DNA of 64,000 bases. Source: Sinorhizobium kostiense (GTDB lineage: Bacteria; Pseudomonadota; Alphaproteobacteria; Rhizobiales; Rhizobiaceae). Made by a program: the position numbers and the translations under genes. The stretch spans positions 248,001 to 312,000 of the forward strand of contig NZ_JAGILA010000004.1 in NCBI RefSeq assembly GCF_017874595.1, written 5' to 3'. The notes below the pieces were generated by a model. It saw only the letters and a program-made list of their open reading frames with translations, ran no database searches and was not told where the DNA came from. Positions 1 through 8,214 of this stretch are shown piece after piece (position 1 is the stretch's first letter; the number at the start of each line of letters is the position of its first letter).

Positions 1-63
1 CTTCAACCAAAGCGTCCGATCAGGGATCGGATGATCCGCCGGAGCGTGGGAATACCCTTCATG

Positions 64-121
64 CTACAGAGCCGCGCGTCTTATCAGACGCGCAGAGGTC
101 GCTGTAGCGCTTTGAATCTGC
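64..121 (+). repeat. RIME-type palindromic repeat (partial copy)
   Basis: The segment has the inverted repeat GCGCGTCTTATCAGACGCGC followed by the recurring string GTCGCTGTAGC and TTTGAATC. The same order of modules recurs at about eight other gaps in the window. This copy lacks the distal arm that ends near ACATGCAGTAG in full copies. It lies downstream of pfp, and its hairpin could help end pfp transcripts. Confidence 0.75.
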
Positions 122-164
122 TAGCCCTTCCCCGCAGGCGGGGCGAGGGTTAGCGTGAGGGGCA
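121..164 (+). repeat. Second intergenic repeat family (TGAGGGGCA end), partial
   Basis: A near-perfect inverted repeat (CTAGCCCT and CCCCGC against GCGGGG and AGGGTTAG) is followed by TGAGGGGCA at 156-164. The same terminal string closes the complete copy at 39139-39230, and a related end occurs in the copy inside uvrD. It abuts the RIME-like element on its left, giving a composite of two repeat families. Confidence 0.6.
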
Positions 165-180
165 TCACCGAGACGGTATT

Positions 181-1395
181 CTAATCCGCCGGCTGCCAAT
201 TCTGGCCGATTGCATCCATTACTTCGCCGAACCACGTTGCCGAAGTATCGAAATGCTTGCCGCCCTTGATGCGGGGAAACTCGATGGTGCGCAGACGACC
301 GCCCTGATCCTCGTCGTGGCCGGTGACGCCGGAGACTTTGTTGAGGGCACTTTCGACCGCCAGATCCACCATGCTCTGGATCAGCCGCAGATCGTCCCCG
401 TTGGCGGGAGCCGAGCGGGCGTAATAGCCGGATTTCTGCACCATCGAACGTTCGGCGCCGAGCAGCGCTGCAAACTGCTTGGAGAACCAGTTGCCGACAT
501 TGATCGTGTCGATCTTCACGTGGCCGAAGGCGTCGCGCTTGATCGCCTCGCCGGCAGCCTCACGCTCGGCGACGATCGCGTCGAGGCAAGCGCCTTCGCT
601 GACGAACAGCGTGACGAAGCCGGCGCGGTCCATAACCTGCCGCAGGCGTTCCGCTTCAGCCTCAAGGTCGAACTTCATCTCCGGCAGGTAGAGACCATCG
701 ATGTTTTTCAACTGCCCGTTCATCATGAAGCCGTCGACATATTCCTTGCCCTCGGCCATCCGTATGTAGCTACGTGCCGTCGCGGCCGTGAGCCAGCCGC
801 AATGGCGGCCCATCACCTCGTGGACGACGAGGGTGCGAGGCGCCGCGCTCTGCTCGTTGCTTACATGGTCGAAGAAGCGGGCGCCGTATTCGGCGGCCGT
901 CCAGGCGCCGAGCGTTTGACGGATCGGTACCACGTCGTTGTCGACCGTCTTCGGCAATCCGACGACGGTCAGGTCGTAGCCGTTGGCGCCGAGATAGGCG
1001 GCAAGATCGGCCGCCGTCGTATTGGTGTCGTCGCCGCCGATCGTGTGCAGGATGTTGATGCCGTCGGCCGCAAGCCGTTCCGCCGCGACCCGAAGGGGGT
1101 TTTCTCCTTCCTTGACGAGCCCACGCTTGACGCAATCGGCGGCATTGGTGAGCTTCACGCGGCTGTTGCCGATCGGCGAGCCGCCGTGGCGATGCAGAAT
1201 ATGCGCCTTCTCGCGCATCTCCTTGGTGATCTCGATGCGGTCGGCCAGAAGCAGGCCCTGATAACCGGAGCGGTAAGCGACGAGCTCGTAATCGGGCGCG
1301 ATATCCGTGTAGCGTTCGATGAGTCCGCCGACAGCGGATGAAAGGCAGGGCGCGAGACCCCCTGCCGTCAGCATTGCGACTTTCTTCTTGGCCAT
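181..1395 (-). CDS. pfp: Pyrophosphate--fructose 6-phosphate 1-phosphotransferase
   Basis: A PPi-dependent phosphofructokinase of 404 aa that interconverts fructose 6-phosphate and fructose 1,6-bisphosphate in the cytoplasm. The start is the ATG at 1395 (MAKKKVAML), which has GGAGG four bases upstream; the reading frame is open 27 codons further but without a ribosome site. The glycine-rich N-terminus (TAGGLAPC, about residues 10-17) and PKTVDND (148-154) are family motifs. GGDDT at 120-124 carries the second Asp that in this family marks PPi rather than ATP as phosphoryl donor. It is transcribed away from the next gene and is a single unit. Confidence 0.93.
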   Translation of the reverse strand: MAKKKVAMLTAGGLAPCLSSAVGGLIERYTDIAPDYELVAYRSGYQGLLLADRIEITKEMREKAHILHRHGGSPIGNSRVKLTNAADCVKRGLVKEGENPLRVAAERLAADGINILHTIGGDDTNTTAADLAAYLGANGYDLTVVGLPKTVDNDVVPIRQTLGAWTAAEYGARFFDHVSNEQSAAPRTLVVHEVMGRHCGWLTAATARSYIRMAEGKEYVDGFMMNGQLKNIDGLYLPEMKFDLEAEAERLRQVMDRAGFVTLFVSEGACLDAIVAEREAAGEAIKRDAFGHVKIDTINVGNWFSKQFAALLGAERSMVQKSGYYARSAPANGDDLRLIQSMVDLAVESALNKVSGVTGHDEDQGGRLRTIEFPRIKGGKHFDTSATWFGEVMDAIGQNWQPAD

Positions 1396-1830
1396 GTTTC
1401 CTCCATGGGATTTCGACATCGGGCGATCGGTCGCAAGGACCGCGTTCAAATCTTTGCCTCGGTCAAAGTCTATCATCGGTCTACAGCGCCGCGCGTCTCA
1501 GAGGCGCAAAGGTCGCTGTAGCACGTTGAATCGCTGCATGTCTTTGTCCTTAAATCGAGGTTGATTTAAGGACACATGCAGTAGCGCAATTCCGACGGAA
1601 ATAAAATGAAGGGCTGTGGACACCTTTAAAGTTGAAGCGCTGCATGGGGCGAATTCATGGCTCGACCCTTGCGTGCATCGGGGGAACGCGAATTCGGTTG
1701 CGATTTACGGCCCCATCATTTATTGAGGGCCTTCACGATTTCGTCATTCCACCACGTTTTGCGCCACAGCCGCTTGCAATTCGCTACCACATCTGACCAT
1801 GCTCGTGGTGGACAGGGAACAACCGCACTC
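1396..1830. other. Divergent intergenic region with one RIME copy
   Basis: This 435-base gap separates the divergent pfp and TerB/J-domain genes. A full RIME-type repeat takes up 1481-1586. The rest must hold the promoters of both genes, but no site stands out. The open frame from 1657 that runs into the next gene has no ribosome site and starts with unconserved-looking sequence. Confidence 0.6.
1481..1586 (+). repeat. RIME-type mosaic repeat, full copy
   Basis: Module 1 is CTACAGCG..GCGCGTCTCAGAGGCGC..GTCGCTGTAGC, with CTACAGCG and CGCTGTAG as outer arms. Module 2 is TTGAATCGCTGCATGTCTTT then CCTTAAATCGAGG and a mirrored TTTAAGG, ending ACATGCAGTAGC. In module 2 CTGCATGT and ACATGCAG are the outer arms and CCTTAAAT/ATTTAAGG the inner arms. 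This two-palindrome build matches the Rhizobium-specific intergenic mosaic elements described in rhizobia. Confidence 0.85.
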
Positions 1831-2538
1831 ATGTCATTCTGGGACAATCTCCTCAAGATCATCACGGTAACCGGCAATGCGCTCACAGGCGTGGTCGAGG
1901 GGGTCCGCACCCTCTTCGAGGGCGATCCGGAAACCCGCCGGAAGGTTGCGTTCTCGGTTGCCATGATCGCCCTTTCTGCAAAGATGGCGAAGGCCGACGG
2001 CATCGTGAACGAGGCGGAGGTCGCGGCCTTCCGCGATATCTTCAGGTTTCCCGCGGATCAGGCGAAGAACGTGGCGCGTCTTTACAATCTAGCGCGCCAG
2101 GACGTCGCCGGGTTCGAAGCTTATGCGGAGAAGATGGCCTCGCTCTGCTCTTCCTGCGAGCGCAATTGCCCAATTCTCGAGGACATCGTCGACGGCCTCT
2201 TCCACATCGCAAAGTCCGACGGTGCCGTCCATGAGAAGGAGCTTGCTTTCCTCATGCGGGTGGCCGAAATCTTCCAGATGGACGAGGCGCGGTTTCAAGG
2301 CATCATGGCGCGTCACGTGCATGCCGACGATCGCGATCCCTATCAGGTCCTCGGCGTTTCACCGAAGGATGATTTCGCCGACATCCGCAAACGCTACCGA
2401 GTGCTCGTTTCCGAGAACCATCCGGACATGCTGGTTGCGCGCGGGGTTCCGGAGGAGTTTCATGCGATCGCCAATGATCGCATGGCGGCGTTGAACGCTG
2501 CCTATGAGGCGATCGAGAGAGAACGTCGCGCCGCATGA
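1831..2538 (+). CDS. TerB-like and J-domain protein (DjlA-like co-chaperone)
   Basis: A 235-aa protein. Residues about 35-145 form a helical TerB-type domain with acidic, charged repeats (KMAKADGIVNEAE and HIAKSDGAVHEKE, the paired signature of this fold). Residues about 168-235 form a C-terminal J domain beginning DPYQVLGV, with the essential HPD tripeptide at 197-199 that stimulates a DnaK ATPase. Unlike E. coli DjlA there is no clear N-terminal membrane anchor, although residues 5-25 are moderately hydrophobic. The ATG at 1831 (MSFWDNL) is chosen over the upstream open frame because the fold begins here. Its stop overlaps the next gene's start (ATGA), so the two are co-translated. Confidence 0.88.
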   Translation: MSFWDNLLKIITVTGNALTGVVEGVRTLFEGDPETRRKVAFSVAMIALSAKMAKADGIVNEAEVAAFRDIFRFPADQAKNVARLYNLARQDVAGFEAYAEKMASLCSSCERNCPILEDIVDGLFHIAKSDGAVHEKELAFLMRVAEIFQMDEARFQGIMARHVHADDRDPYQVLGVSPKDDFADIRKRYRVLVSENHPDMLVARGVPEEFHAIANDRMAALNAAYEAIERERRAA

Positions 2539-3296
2539 CCCCGAGCTGCGATTTCGCTGGCGCCCGTTTCGTGCCATCGCCCAACCATGGGGAGCGCGTC
2601 GGCGGCCGCCGGCCGGATATGATCCTCCTCCATTACACGGGCATGGAGACTTCGGCCGGAGCGCTCGAATGGCTCTGTCGTGAGGAAAGCCAGGTCTCGT
2701 GCCACTATTTCGTGCATGAGGACGGACGGATCGACCAGCTCGTCGCCGAAGAGCGGCGCGCCTGGCACGCCGGCAAGAGCTTCTGGAAAGGCGAGACCGA
2801 CATCAATTCCTGTTCGATCGGAATAGAGATCGCCAATCCGGGGCACCCGGGAGGGCTGCCGGACTTTCCGGAACGGCAGGTCGAGGCGGTCGTCGAATTG
2901 TGTCGGGACTGTGGCGAACGCTGGCAAATCGCCCCGCAAAGAGTACTCGCGCATAGCGATGTCGCGCCGATTCGCAAGGTCGATCCGGGGGAAAAATTTC
3001 CCTGGGATGTGCTTTTTCGCCGCGGGGTCGGACATTGGGTCGATCCGGCACCCGTCGGCGGCGGACGCTACTTTCAGCGGGGCGACCGGGGACAGCCCGT
3101 GGAAGCCCTGCAATCGATGCTCTCGATCTACGGTTATGCCGTTGAAATCACTGGGTTGTTCTGCGAACAGACCGAGGGCGCGGTGGCCGCTTTCCAGCGG
3201 CATTTCCGGCAATCTCGGGTGGATGGAATCGCCGACGTTTCTACCATCGATACGCTTCACCGATTGCTCGTCAGTCTGCCGAATCTCGGCGACTAG
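2535..3296 (+). CDS. N-acetylmuramoyl-L-alanine amidase (AmiD-like) with peptidoglycan-binding domain
   Basis: A 253-aa amidase that cleaves the bond between MurNAc and L-Ala in muropeptides. Residues about 20-160 are an Amidase_2 domain with the probable zinc ligands H33 (LLHYTGM), H140 (AHSDV) and D150. Residues about 180-245 are a PG_binding_1 domain (QRGDRGQPVEALQ...DGIADVSTIDTLH). I see no signal peptide or lipobox, unlike E. coli AmiD, so it could act in the cytoplasm on recycled anhydro-muropeptides, as AmpD does. The ATGA overlap with the J-domain gene shows it is the second gene of an operon. Confidence 0.92.
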   Translation: MTPSCDFAGARFVPSPNHGERVGGRRPDMILLHYTGMETSAGALEWLCREESQVSCHYFVHEDGRIDQLVAEERRAWHAGKSFWKGETDINSCSIGIEIANPGHPGGLPDFPERQVEAVVELCRDCGERWQIAPQRVLAHSDVAPIRKVDPGEKFPWDVLFRRGVGHWVDPAPVGGGRYFQRGDRGQPVEALQSMLSIYGYAVEITGLFCEQTEGAVAAFQRHFRQSRVDGIADVSTIDTLHRLLVSLPNLGD

Positions 3297-3522
3297 GGGG
3301 CGATATCAGCGCGCCCTAAATTAGCGCCATCTGCAATTTTTTATCCTATTTTTTGGCGTTGCCACATGTTTACCATGATGGCTAGGTCTTTTTCGCCGCG
3401 TCAACCGCAAGGAAACGGCGCCGGGTGCGTGGCGTCCTTGTCAATAAAAACGATCGGGAAATCGGTCGTGGCGGTGGGGTGCGCCGTCCGATCAGTTCCC
3501 CAGACCGGAGACTCCAATCTAC

Positions 3523-4053
3523 ATGAGAAGATCGTCTGTTGCTGCGGTGGCGGCATGCTTCGGCATGTCCATCGCCGGGATGGGTACGTCGTATGCAGGG
3601 GGTGTCGACAAAACCATCAAGACCTCGTCGCTTCAGTCCGTGACCAGGACGACGGGCTTTCCGACACCCTCGTTTTCCCTGCGCGGGTCGCAATACACCA
3701 TTCTTATCCAATCCTACGCCAAGCAATTTGGCGTTCCTGCCGACCTCGCCCATGCCATCGTGAGGATCGAAAGCAATTTCGACGCAGAGGCGCGTGGTCG
3801 CGCAGGTGAGATCGGCCTCATGCAGATCAAGCCAGCCACCGCCCGCATGATGGGCTATTCCGGGACCACCAAGGGCCTCTTCGATCCGGAAACCAACATC
3901 AAGTTCGGCATGAAGTATCTCGCCAAGGCGCATGAGCTTTCCGGCGGCACGACCTGTGGCACGGTGCTGAAATACAATGCCGGGCACGGCGCGAAGCGGA
4001 TGAACCCCATTTCGAAGGCCTACTGCGGCAAGGTTCAGAGCATTCTCAACTAG
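3523..4053 (+). CDS. Secreted lytic transglycosylase, SLT domain
   Basis: A 176-aa exported murein lytic transglycosylase. Residues 1-25 are a Sec signal peptide (RRSS, then a hydrophobic stretch ending TSYAGG). The SLT domain runs from about 58 to 176, with catalytic Glu83 in RIESNFD, then GLMQIKP (98-104) and the closing YNAGHG (151-156). The ATG at 3523 has GGAG 12 bases upstream, which is loose, but it gives a clean signal peptide. It stands alone between gaps of 226 and 181 bases. No partner is obvious apart from the amidase upstream, which acts on the same polymer. Confidence 0.92.
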   Translation: MRRSSVAAVAACFGMSIAGMGTSYAGGVDKTIKTSSLQSVTRTTGFPTPSFSLRGSQYTILIQSYAKQFGVPADLAHAIVRIESNFDAEARGRAGEIGLMQIKPATARMMGYSGTTKGLFDPETNIKFGMKYLAKAHELSGGTTCGTVLKYNAGHGAKRMNPISKAYCGKVQSILN

Positions 4054-4234
4054 CGGGGGATGACGAGGGCGTTTCTCCGACCGGGCGGTTGCGATTTCCA
4101 TTTCCTGGCGCCTTGCGGATCCAGGGACATAGCCGGACAGGTATAGCGTTCCGGCCAATTTTTCCGGTGCGCATCTGTGCCGTTGCCCGGATGTCGTGCT
4201 ATTGCCGCAGCGTTGCAACCGAGCTGGGAAACGC

Positions 4235-5422
4235 ATGTCGGAAGGCTTTGATTTCGTCGTCGTAGGCAAAGGCATGATGGGCGCGGCGGCGGCGCGTCAC
4301 TTGAGCCTCTCGGGCGCGAGCGTCGCACTTGTCGGCCCGGACGAGCCGGACGACTGGGCAAATCACGGCGGTGTCTTTGCCAGCCATTACGACAACGCCC
4401 GGATCAACCGCACGATCGACAATGATCCGGTCTGGGCGCGGCTTGCCCGCCGGTCGATCGACCGCTACCCGGAAATCTCCGAAGCGAGCGGCATCGACTT
4501 CTATTTCGAGGTCGGCTGCCTGATTGCGGCGCCGGGTCCGGAGAGCGATTTCGATTATCTCGCGAGGGTGGAGCGCGCCCGGGACCGACTTCGGATCGAT
4601 GCGCCGTTTATCCGTCAGGACGATCTTCGCGAGCAATTTCCCTGGTTTCGGTTCCCGAATGGCCATGCCGGCATCCACGAGGCGAAGGGGGCCGGCTACG
4701 TCAACCCGCGGGCGCTGGTTCAGGCTCAGGCAGTTGCGGCGGAGAAATCCGGTGCGCGGGTCATCCGTTCCGAGGTGATCTCCGTCGCGGAAGACGCCGA
4801 TCAAGTACGTGTAGTGACCGCAGGCGGGACCGTCGCTCGAGCGGGACGCACACTGATCGCAGCGGGCGGATTCTCGCTTTCCACGGCCCTCCTGCCGCGG
4901 CCGATCGATCTTGCGGTGAAGGCGCGCACCGTTCTCTTTGCCCGAGTGGGCGACGGCGATCTTCGCGACTTCGAGGGTATGCCGTCCTTGATCGTGGCGG
5001 CGCCGGAGCAGGAGAGGAGCTATTATCTGCTGCCGCCGGTTGCCTATGCCGATGGCAAACACTACATCAAGATCGGCGGCGATCCGGCCGATCGGGTGCT
5101 TGCCAGCGAAGCGGCAGTACGGGACTGGTTCCGCAGTGGCGCCAGTGCCGAGGCGGCGGCGCACATGGGTGGGCTGCTTGAAGAGGTGATCCCGAACTTC
5201 AGACCGGTGTCGACGCATTTCGCGCCTTGCGTCACGTCGTTCACCCGCCACGGCTATCCCTATATCGGCTTTGCGAGTGATCGCATCGCCGTTCTGACGG
5301 GCGGCAACGGGCAGGCTGCCAAGAGTTCCGACGAGATCGGCAGGCTTGGCGCTTCGCTCGTGATGAGTGGCCGATTGGATGCGAGCGAGTACGGGACGGA
5401 TTTCGCTGTCGCATTCCGCTAG
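4235..5422 (+). CDS. FAD-dependent oxidoreductase of the DAO family
   Basis: A 395-aa flavoprotein with an N-terminal dinucleotide-binding fold (VVVGKGMMGAAAARHL, about residues 8-23) and the C-terminal GGNGQAAKSS turn typical of the D-amino acid oxidase/sarcosine oxidase group. It probably oxidises an amine or N-methyl amino acid; the substrate cannot be read from the sequence. The ATG at 4235 (MSEGFDF) is preceded by GGGAA, while the 13 extra codons upstream in the open frame look untranslated. The FAD loop has GKGMMG instead of the usual GxGxxG with Gly or Ala in the middle. It is monocistronic, followed by the RNase P RNA. Confidence 0.85.
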   Translation: MSEGFDFVVVGKGMMGAAAARHLSLSGASVALVGPDEPDDWANHGGVFASHYDNARINRTIDNDPVWARLARRSIDRYPEISEASGIDFYFEVGCLIAAPGPESDFDYLARVERARDRLRIDAPFIRQDDLREQFPWFRFPNGHAGIHEAKGAGYVNPRALVQAQAVAAEKSGARVIRSEVISVAEDADQVRVVTAGGTVARAGRTLIAAGGFSLSTALLPRPIDLAVKARTVLFARVGDGDLRDFEGMPSLIVAAPEQERSYYLLPPVAYADGKHYIKIGGDPADRVLASEAAVRDWFRSGASAEAAAHMGGLLEEVIPNFRPVSTHFAPCVTSFTRHGYPYIGFASDRIAVLTGGNGQAAKSSDEIGRLGASLVMSGRLDASEYGTDFAVAFR

Positions 5423-5484
5423 ACCGAGGCAAAGGTCAGGAGCGCGATTCTTCTGGCGCTTGACGGCTCGGTCGGTTATTGAGC

Positions 5485-5890
5485 CTCTGCCAGTTGGCCG
5501 GGCAGCCGCGCCCCGCAAGCGCCGAAAGGCCGCAGGGTGAGGAAAGTCCGGGCTCCACGGAAACACGGTGCCGGATAACGTCCGGCGGGGGCGACCCCAG
5601 GGAAAGTGCCACAGAAAGCAAACCGCTCCGCTTCGCGGAGTAAGGGTGAAAGGGTGGGGTAAGAGCCCACCGCGGCCATGGCGACATGGACGGCACGGTA
5701 AACCCCACCGGGAGCAAGACCGAATAGGGATGACACGGGCGCGCAAGCGCCCAGCCGGTTTCCAGGCGCGTCATCCGGGTGGGTTGCACGAGGCTGCGCG
5801 CAAGCGTAGTCCCAGATGAATGGCTGCCACGTTCCGTTTCCTTCGGGAGGCGGGGCCATACAGAACCCGGCTTACAGGCCAACTGGCGAT
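5485..5890 (+). ncRNA. rnpB: RNase P RNA, bacterial type A
   Basis: The catalytic RNA that matures tRNA 5' ends. The universal strings GAGGAAAGTCCGGGCTCC (from about 5540) and ACAGAACCCGGCTTA (from about 5861) are both present; they form the P4 core. The terminal P1 helix closes exactly: GCCAGTTGGCC (5489-5499) pairs with GGCCAACTGGC (5877-5887). The length of about 400 nt fits alphaproteobacterial forms. Exact ends are inferred from P1. It sits between the oxidoreductase and mraZ, and open frames on either strand here are artefacts. Confidence 0.96.
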
Positions 5891-6133
5891 TTTCCTCACA
5901 TTTCCAAAACGCAGCTTCTGCAGCAGGGCGCCCGATTCTCGCGTCAAGGAATCGCGTCCGCAGAATTTGACTGCGGCGATCGCTTCCGACCCTCGCGACG
6001 GTCAGCCGCACCGACCGTATCCGCAGCCGTATTTGCTCAGGATTCCAAGGCGTTGATGGTGCGGCCGTAACCCTTCGTTAAACTTAACAACCTATCAATA
6101 TTTGTTCATCCGGAGGGCTCATTGCGAGCTTCT

Positions 6134-6171
6134 CCCATTGACGCCCATATGGTCCCATGTTATCCCATAAT
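6134..6171 (+). promoter_or_regulatory. Four MraZ boxes overlapping the dcw promoter
   Basis: CCCA occurs at 6134, 6144, 6154 and 6164, exactly 10 bases apart; read on the minus strand these are four TGGG boxes. E. coli MraZ binds direct TGGGN repeats separated by 5 bases and represses its own operon. A -35-like TTGACG lies at 6138-6143 between the first two boxes, so bound MraZ would cover the promoter. The distance to mraZ is 173 bases. The 10-bp register is seen directly; MraZ binding is inferred from the family. Confidence 0.85.
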
Positions 6172-6343
6172 GGTACTGCGCAAGGGCCGCGTCGTGGCCC
6201 GTCACCGCGAAATTCCAGGGTTCCTTCCGTCGAAGGTTCAGGCAGGCGCGTTCGCGCCTGGCGGGGGTCTTTTGCGTGCGCAGGCAGTTGTCTGTGCGGG
6301 CCAATGACTGTGGCCCGTCAATCGGGGGCGGCCGTTTCGCGTC

Positions 6344-6784
6344 ATGAACCGCTTCTTGTCGCATGCTACGAACCGGATCGATGCCAAGGGGCGGGTCTCC
6401 GTACCCTCGGCTTTCCGCGCCGTGCTTTCGGAGGCGGGTGTGCGGGAGGTATATTGTTTTCAGGACTTCGTCTTTCCGGCGATCAGCGTCGGAGGGCCGG
6501 AGCTTCTGGAGCGGTTCGAGAAGCAGATGGCGGCCGAGGATCCCTTTTCGGATGCGGCCAACCAGATGTCGCTGCTCGTTCACGGGGGCGGCGTCTTCTT
6601 GAAGCTCGACTCCGAGGGCCGGCTGATGGTGACGGATTTCATCCGCGACTTCACCGGCATCTCGACGGAGGTGACCTTCGTCGGTCGGGGCGATCATTTT
6701 CAGCTCTGGGAGCCGCAGGCCTTTGCGAGGGCGCAGGCGGAGGCCCGGGAAGGGCGAAAGCAACGAGGGCTGCGCCCAGGTTAG
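6344..6784 (+). CDS. mraZ: Transcriptional regulator MraZ
   Basis: A 146-aa DNA-binding protein, first gene of the division and cell wall cluster. It has two tandem SpoVT/AbrB-like halves, each with the DxxxR signature: DAKGR at 13-17 and DSEGR at 89-93. MraZ proteins form ring oligomers and repress the cluster through TGGG repeats; four such boxes lie upstream at 6134-6167. It is followed after 14 bases by rsmH. The ribosome site is weak (a G-rich stretch about 10 bases before the ATG), in keeping with a regulator made at a low level. Confidence 0.96.
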   Translation: MNRFLSHATNRIDAKGRVSVPSAFRAVLSEAGVREVYCFQDFVFPAISVGGPELLERFEKQMAAEDPFSDAANQMSLLVHGGGVFLKLDSEGRLMVTDFIRDFTGISTEVTFVGRGDHFQLWEPQAFARAQAEAREGRKQRGLRPG

Positions 6785-6798
6785 TGCGGAGAGGCGGA

Positions 6799-7824
6799 AT
6801 GGTGGCGGATCAAGGCGACAGGACTTCTGAAGCCGATGGCGGACCGGTTCGCCACATTCCGGTCATGCTCGCCGAGGTGCTCGGGTCGCTCGAGCCTGCG
6901 CCGGACAAGACCATCCTTGACGGAACCTTTGGCGCCGGCGGCTACACGTCTGCGATCCTCGATCTTGGAGCGAATGTGATCGCGCTCGACCGCGACCCGA
7001 CGGCGATTGCCGCCGGCCAGGCATTGGTCGCCGCTGCCGGGGGGCGGCTCAAGCTTGTCCATTCCCGATTTTCCGAGCTGGCCGAACATGCGCCGGAAGG
7101 CGGGCTCGACGGCATCGTGCTCGATATCGGCGTTTCGTCAATGCAGATCGACGAGGCGGAGCGAGGCTTTTCCTTCCAGAAGAAGGGGCCGCTCGACATG
7201 CGAATGTCCGCGACCGGCGTCACCGCTGCCGACGTGGTCAATCGCGCCAAGGTCTCCGATCTCATTCGCATCTTCGGCTTTCTCGGCGAGGAAAAGCAGG
7301 CGGGGCGGATCGCGCGGGCGATCGAGAAGCGCCGTACCGAGCAGCCGTTCGAGACGACCCGTGACCTTGCGGGCCTCATCGAAACGGTGGTGCCGCGCAA
7401 GGCCAAGGACAAGATCCATCCCGCAACACGCGTCTTCCAGGCGCTGCGCATCTTCGTCAACGACGAACTCGGTGAACTCGCCAGCGCGCTCTTCGCCGCC
7501 GAGCGCGTGCTGAAACCCGGCGGGCGCCTCGTCGTCGTTACCTTCCATTCGCTCGAAGACCGGATCGTCAAGGCCTTCTTTCAGGATCGCTCGGGCAAAG
7601 CGGGCGGCTCGCGCCATCTGCCGATGGTGGCAGCGCGTCCCGCAACCTTCACGCCAGTCGGCAAGCCTATGATCGCGGCCAGTGAAGCGGAAGCCTCCCG
7701 CAATCCGCGCGCCCGGTCTGCCAAGCTCAGGGCCGGCATGCGCACGCAGGCGCCCTCACCGGGAAGCGACCTGTCGATCTTCAACCTGCCGGAACTGGCG
7801 AGCCTTACGAAGCTGGGGAGCTGA
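6799..7824 (+). CDS. rsmH: 16S rRNA m4C1402 methyltransferase RsmH (MraW)
   Basis: A 341-aa SAM-dependent methyltransferase that N4-methylates C1402 in the ribosomal decoding centre. The SAM-binding loop is [10 protein letters not shown] (41-50), followed by ALDRDP (62-67), and the HSLED motif lies near the C-terminus. The ATG at 6799 has GGAGAGG five bases upstream. The frame is open far upstream through mraZ, but that is a high-GC artefact. It sits between mraZ and ftsL as in most bacteria. Confidence 0.96.
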   Translation: MVADQGDRTSEADGGPVRHIPVMLAEVLGSLEPAPDKTILDGTFGAGGYTSAILDLGANVIALDRDPTAIAAGQALVAAAGGRLKLVHSRFSELAEHAPEGGLDGIVLDIGVSSMQIDEAERGFSFQKKGPLDMRMSATGVTAADVVNRAKVSDLIRIFGFLGEEKQAGRIARAIEKRRTEQPFETTRDLAGLIETVVPRKAKDKIHPATRVFQALRIFVNDELGELASALFAAERVLKPGGRLVVVTFHSLEDRIVKAFFQDRSGKAGGSRHLPMVAARPATFTPVGKPMIAASEAEASRNPRARSAKLRAGMRTQAPSPGSDLSIFNLPELASLTKLGS

Positions 7825-7830
7825 GAAACG

Positions 7831-8214
7831 ATGCTGAGAACGCTCGATATTGTTCTGATCATCATCATGACCGCGGCCGCGGCGGTCACCTACACGATCA
7901 AGCATCAGGCGGAGAACAAGCTCGAAGAGATCCGAAGACTGGATGCGGCGATCAAGCTCGAGGAGGACACGATCGACCTGCTCAAGGCCGACTGGGCGCT
8001 TCTGACCCAGCCGAGCCGGCTGGAGCGGCTTGCTGCCGTGTTCGCCGCCGATCTGCAACTCGCGCCGACGCCGCCGACCCAACTCGCGCAACCCTCGGAG
8101 CTGCCGATGCTGAGGGCGGAGCTGCCTCTGCCCGAGCCCGACAGTAAGGCCGAAGACGGTATTGCCGCGGTGATCGAGGCCGATAGGATCAAGACAGGTT
8201 CGGTGGCACGCTGA
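7831..8214 (+). CDS. ftsL: Cell division protein FtsL
   Basis: A 127-aa bitopic divisome protein. The cytoplasmic N-tail is very short (MLRTLD), the membrane segment covers about residues 5-22, and the periplasmic part has a coiled-coil stretch (about 26-60, ENKLEEIRRLDAAIKLEED) followed by a Pro-rich tail. FtsL links FtsQ/FtsB to FtsW/FtsI. Identity rests on position between rsmH and ftsI and on topology, since FtsL sequences are poorly conserved. Its stop overlaps the ftsI start (TGATG). Confidence 0.9.
   Translation: MLRTLDIVLIIIMTAAAAVTYTIKHQAENKLEEIRRLDAAIKLEEDTIDLLKADWALLTQPSRLERLAAVFAADLQLAPTPPTQLAQPSELPMLRAELPLPEPDSKAEDGIAAVIEADRIKTGSVAR

Noticed and set aside
3366-3809. A 147-codon frame overlapping the lytic transglycosylase start
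   Set aside because: The overlapping frame has a signal peptide and an SLT domain; this one has no ribosome site and no fold.
4199-5746. A 515-codon minus-strand frame over the FAD oxidoreductase and into rnpB
   Set aside because: Runs through the RNase P RNA gene, which is not coding, and mirrors the oxidoreductase codon pattern.
5436-6070. Several open frames on both strands within and after rnpB
   Set aside because: The RNA's secondary structure explains the sequence; the frames show no codon bias consistent with the other genes.
6230-6275. The AGGCGCG/CGCGCCT palindrome in the mraZ leader as an attenuator
   Set aside because: The hairpin has almost no loop and the T-run after it is interrupted; nothing suggests an alternative antiterminator fold.
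6157-6798. A 214-codon in-frame extension upstream of rsmH
   Set aside because: It lies in the alternative frame of mraZ, and the rsmH ATG at 6799 has a clear ribosome site.
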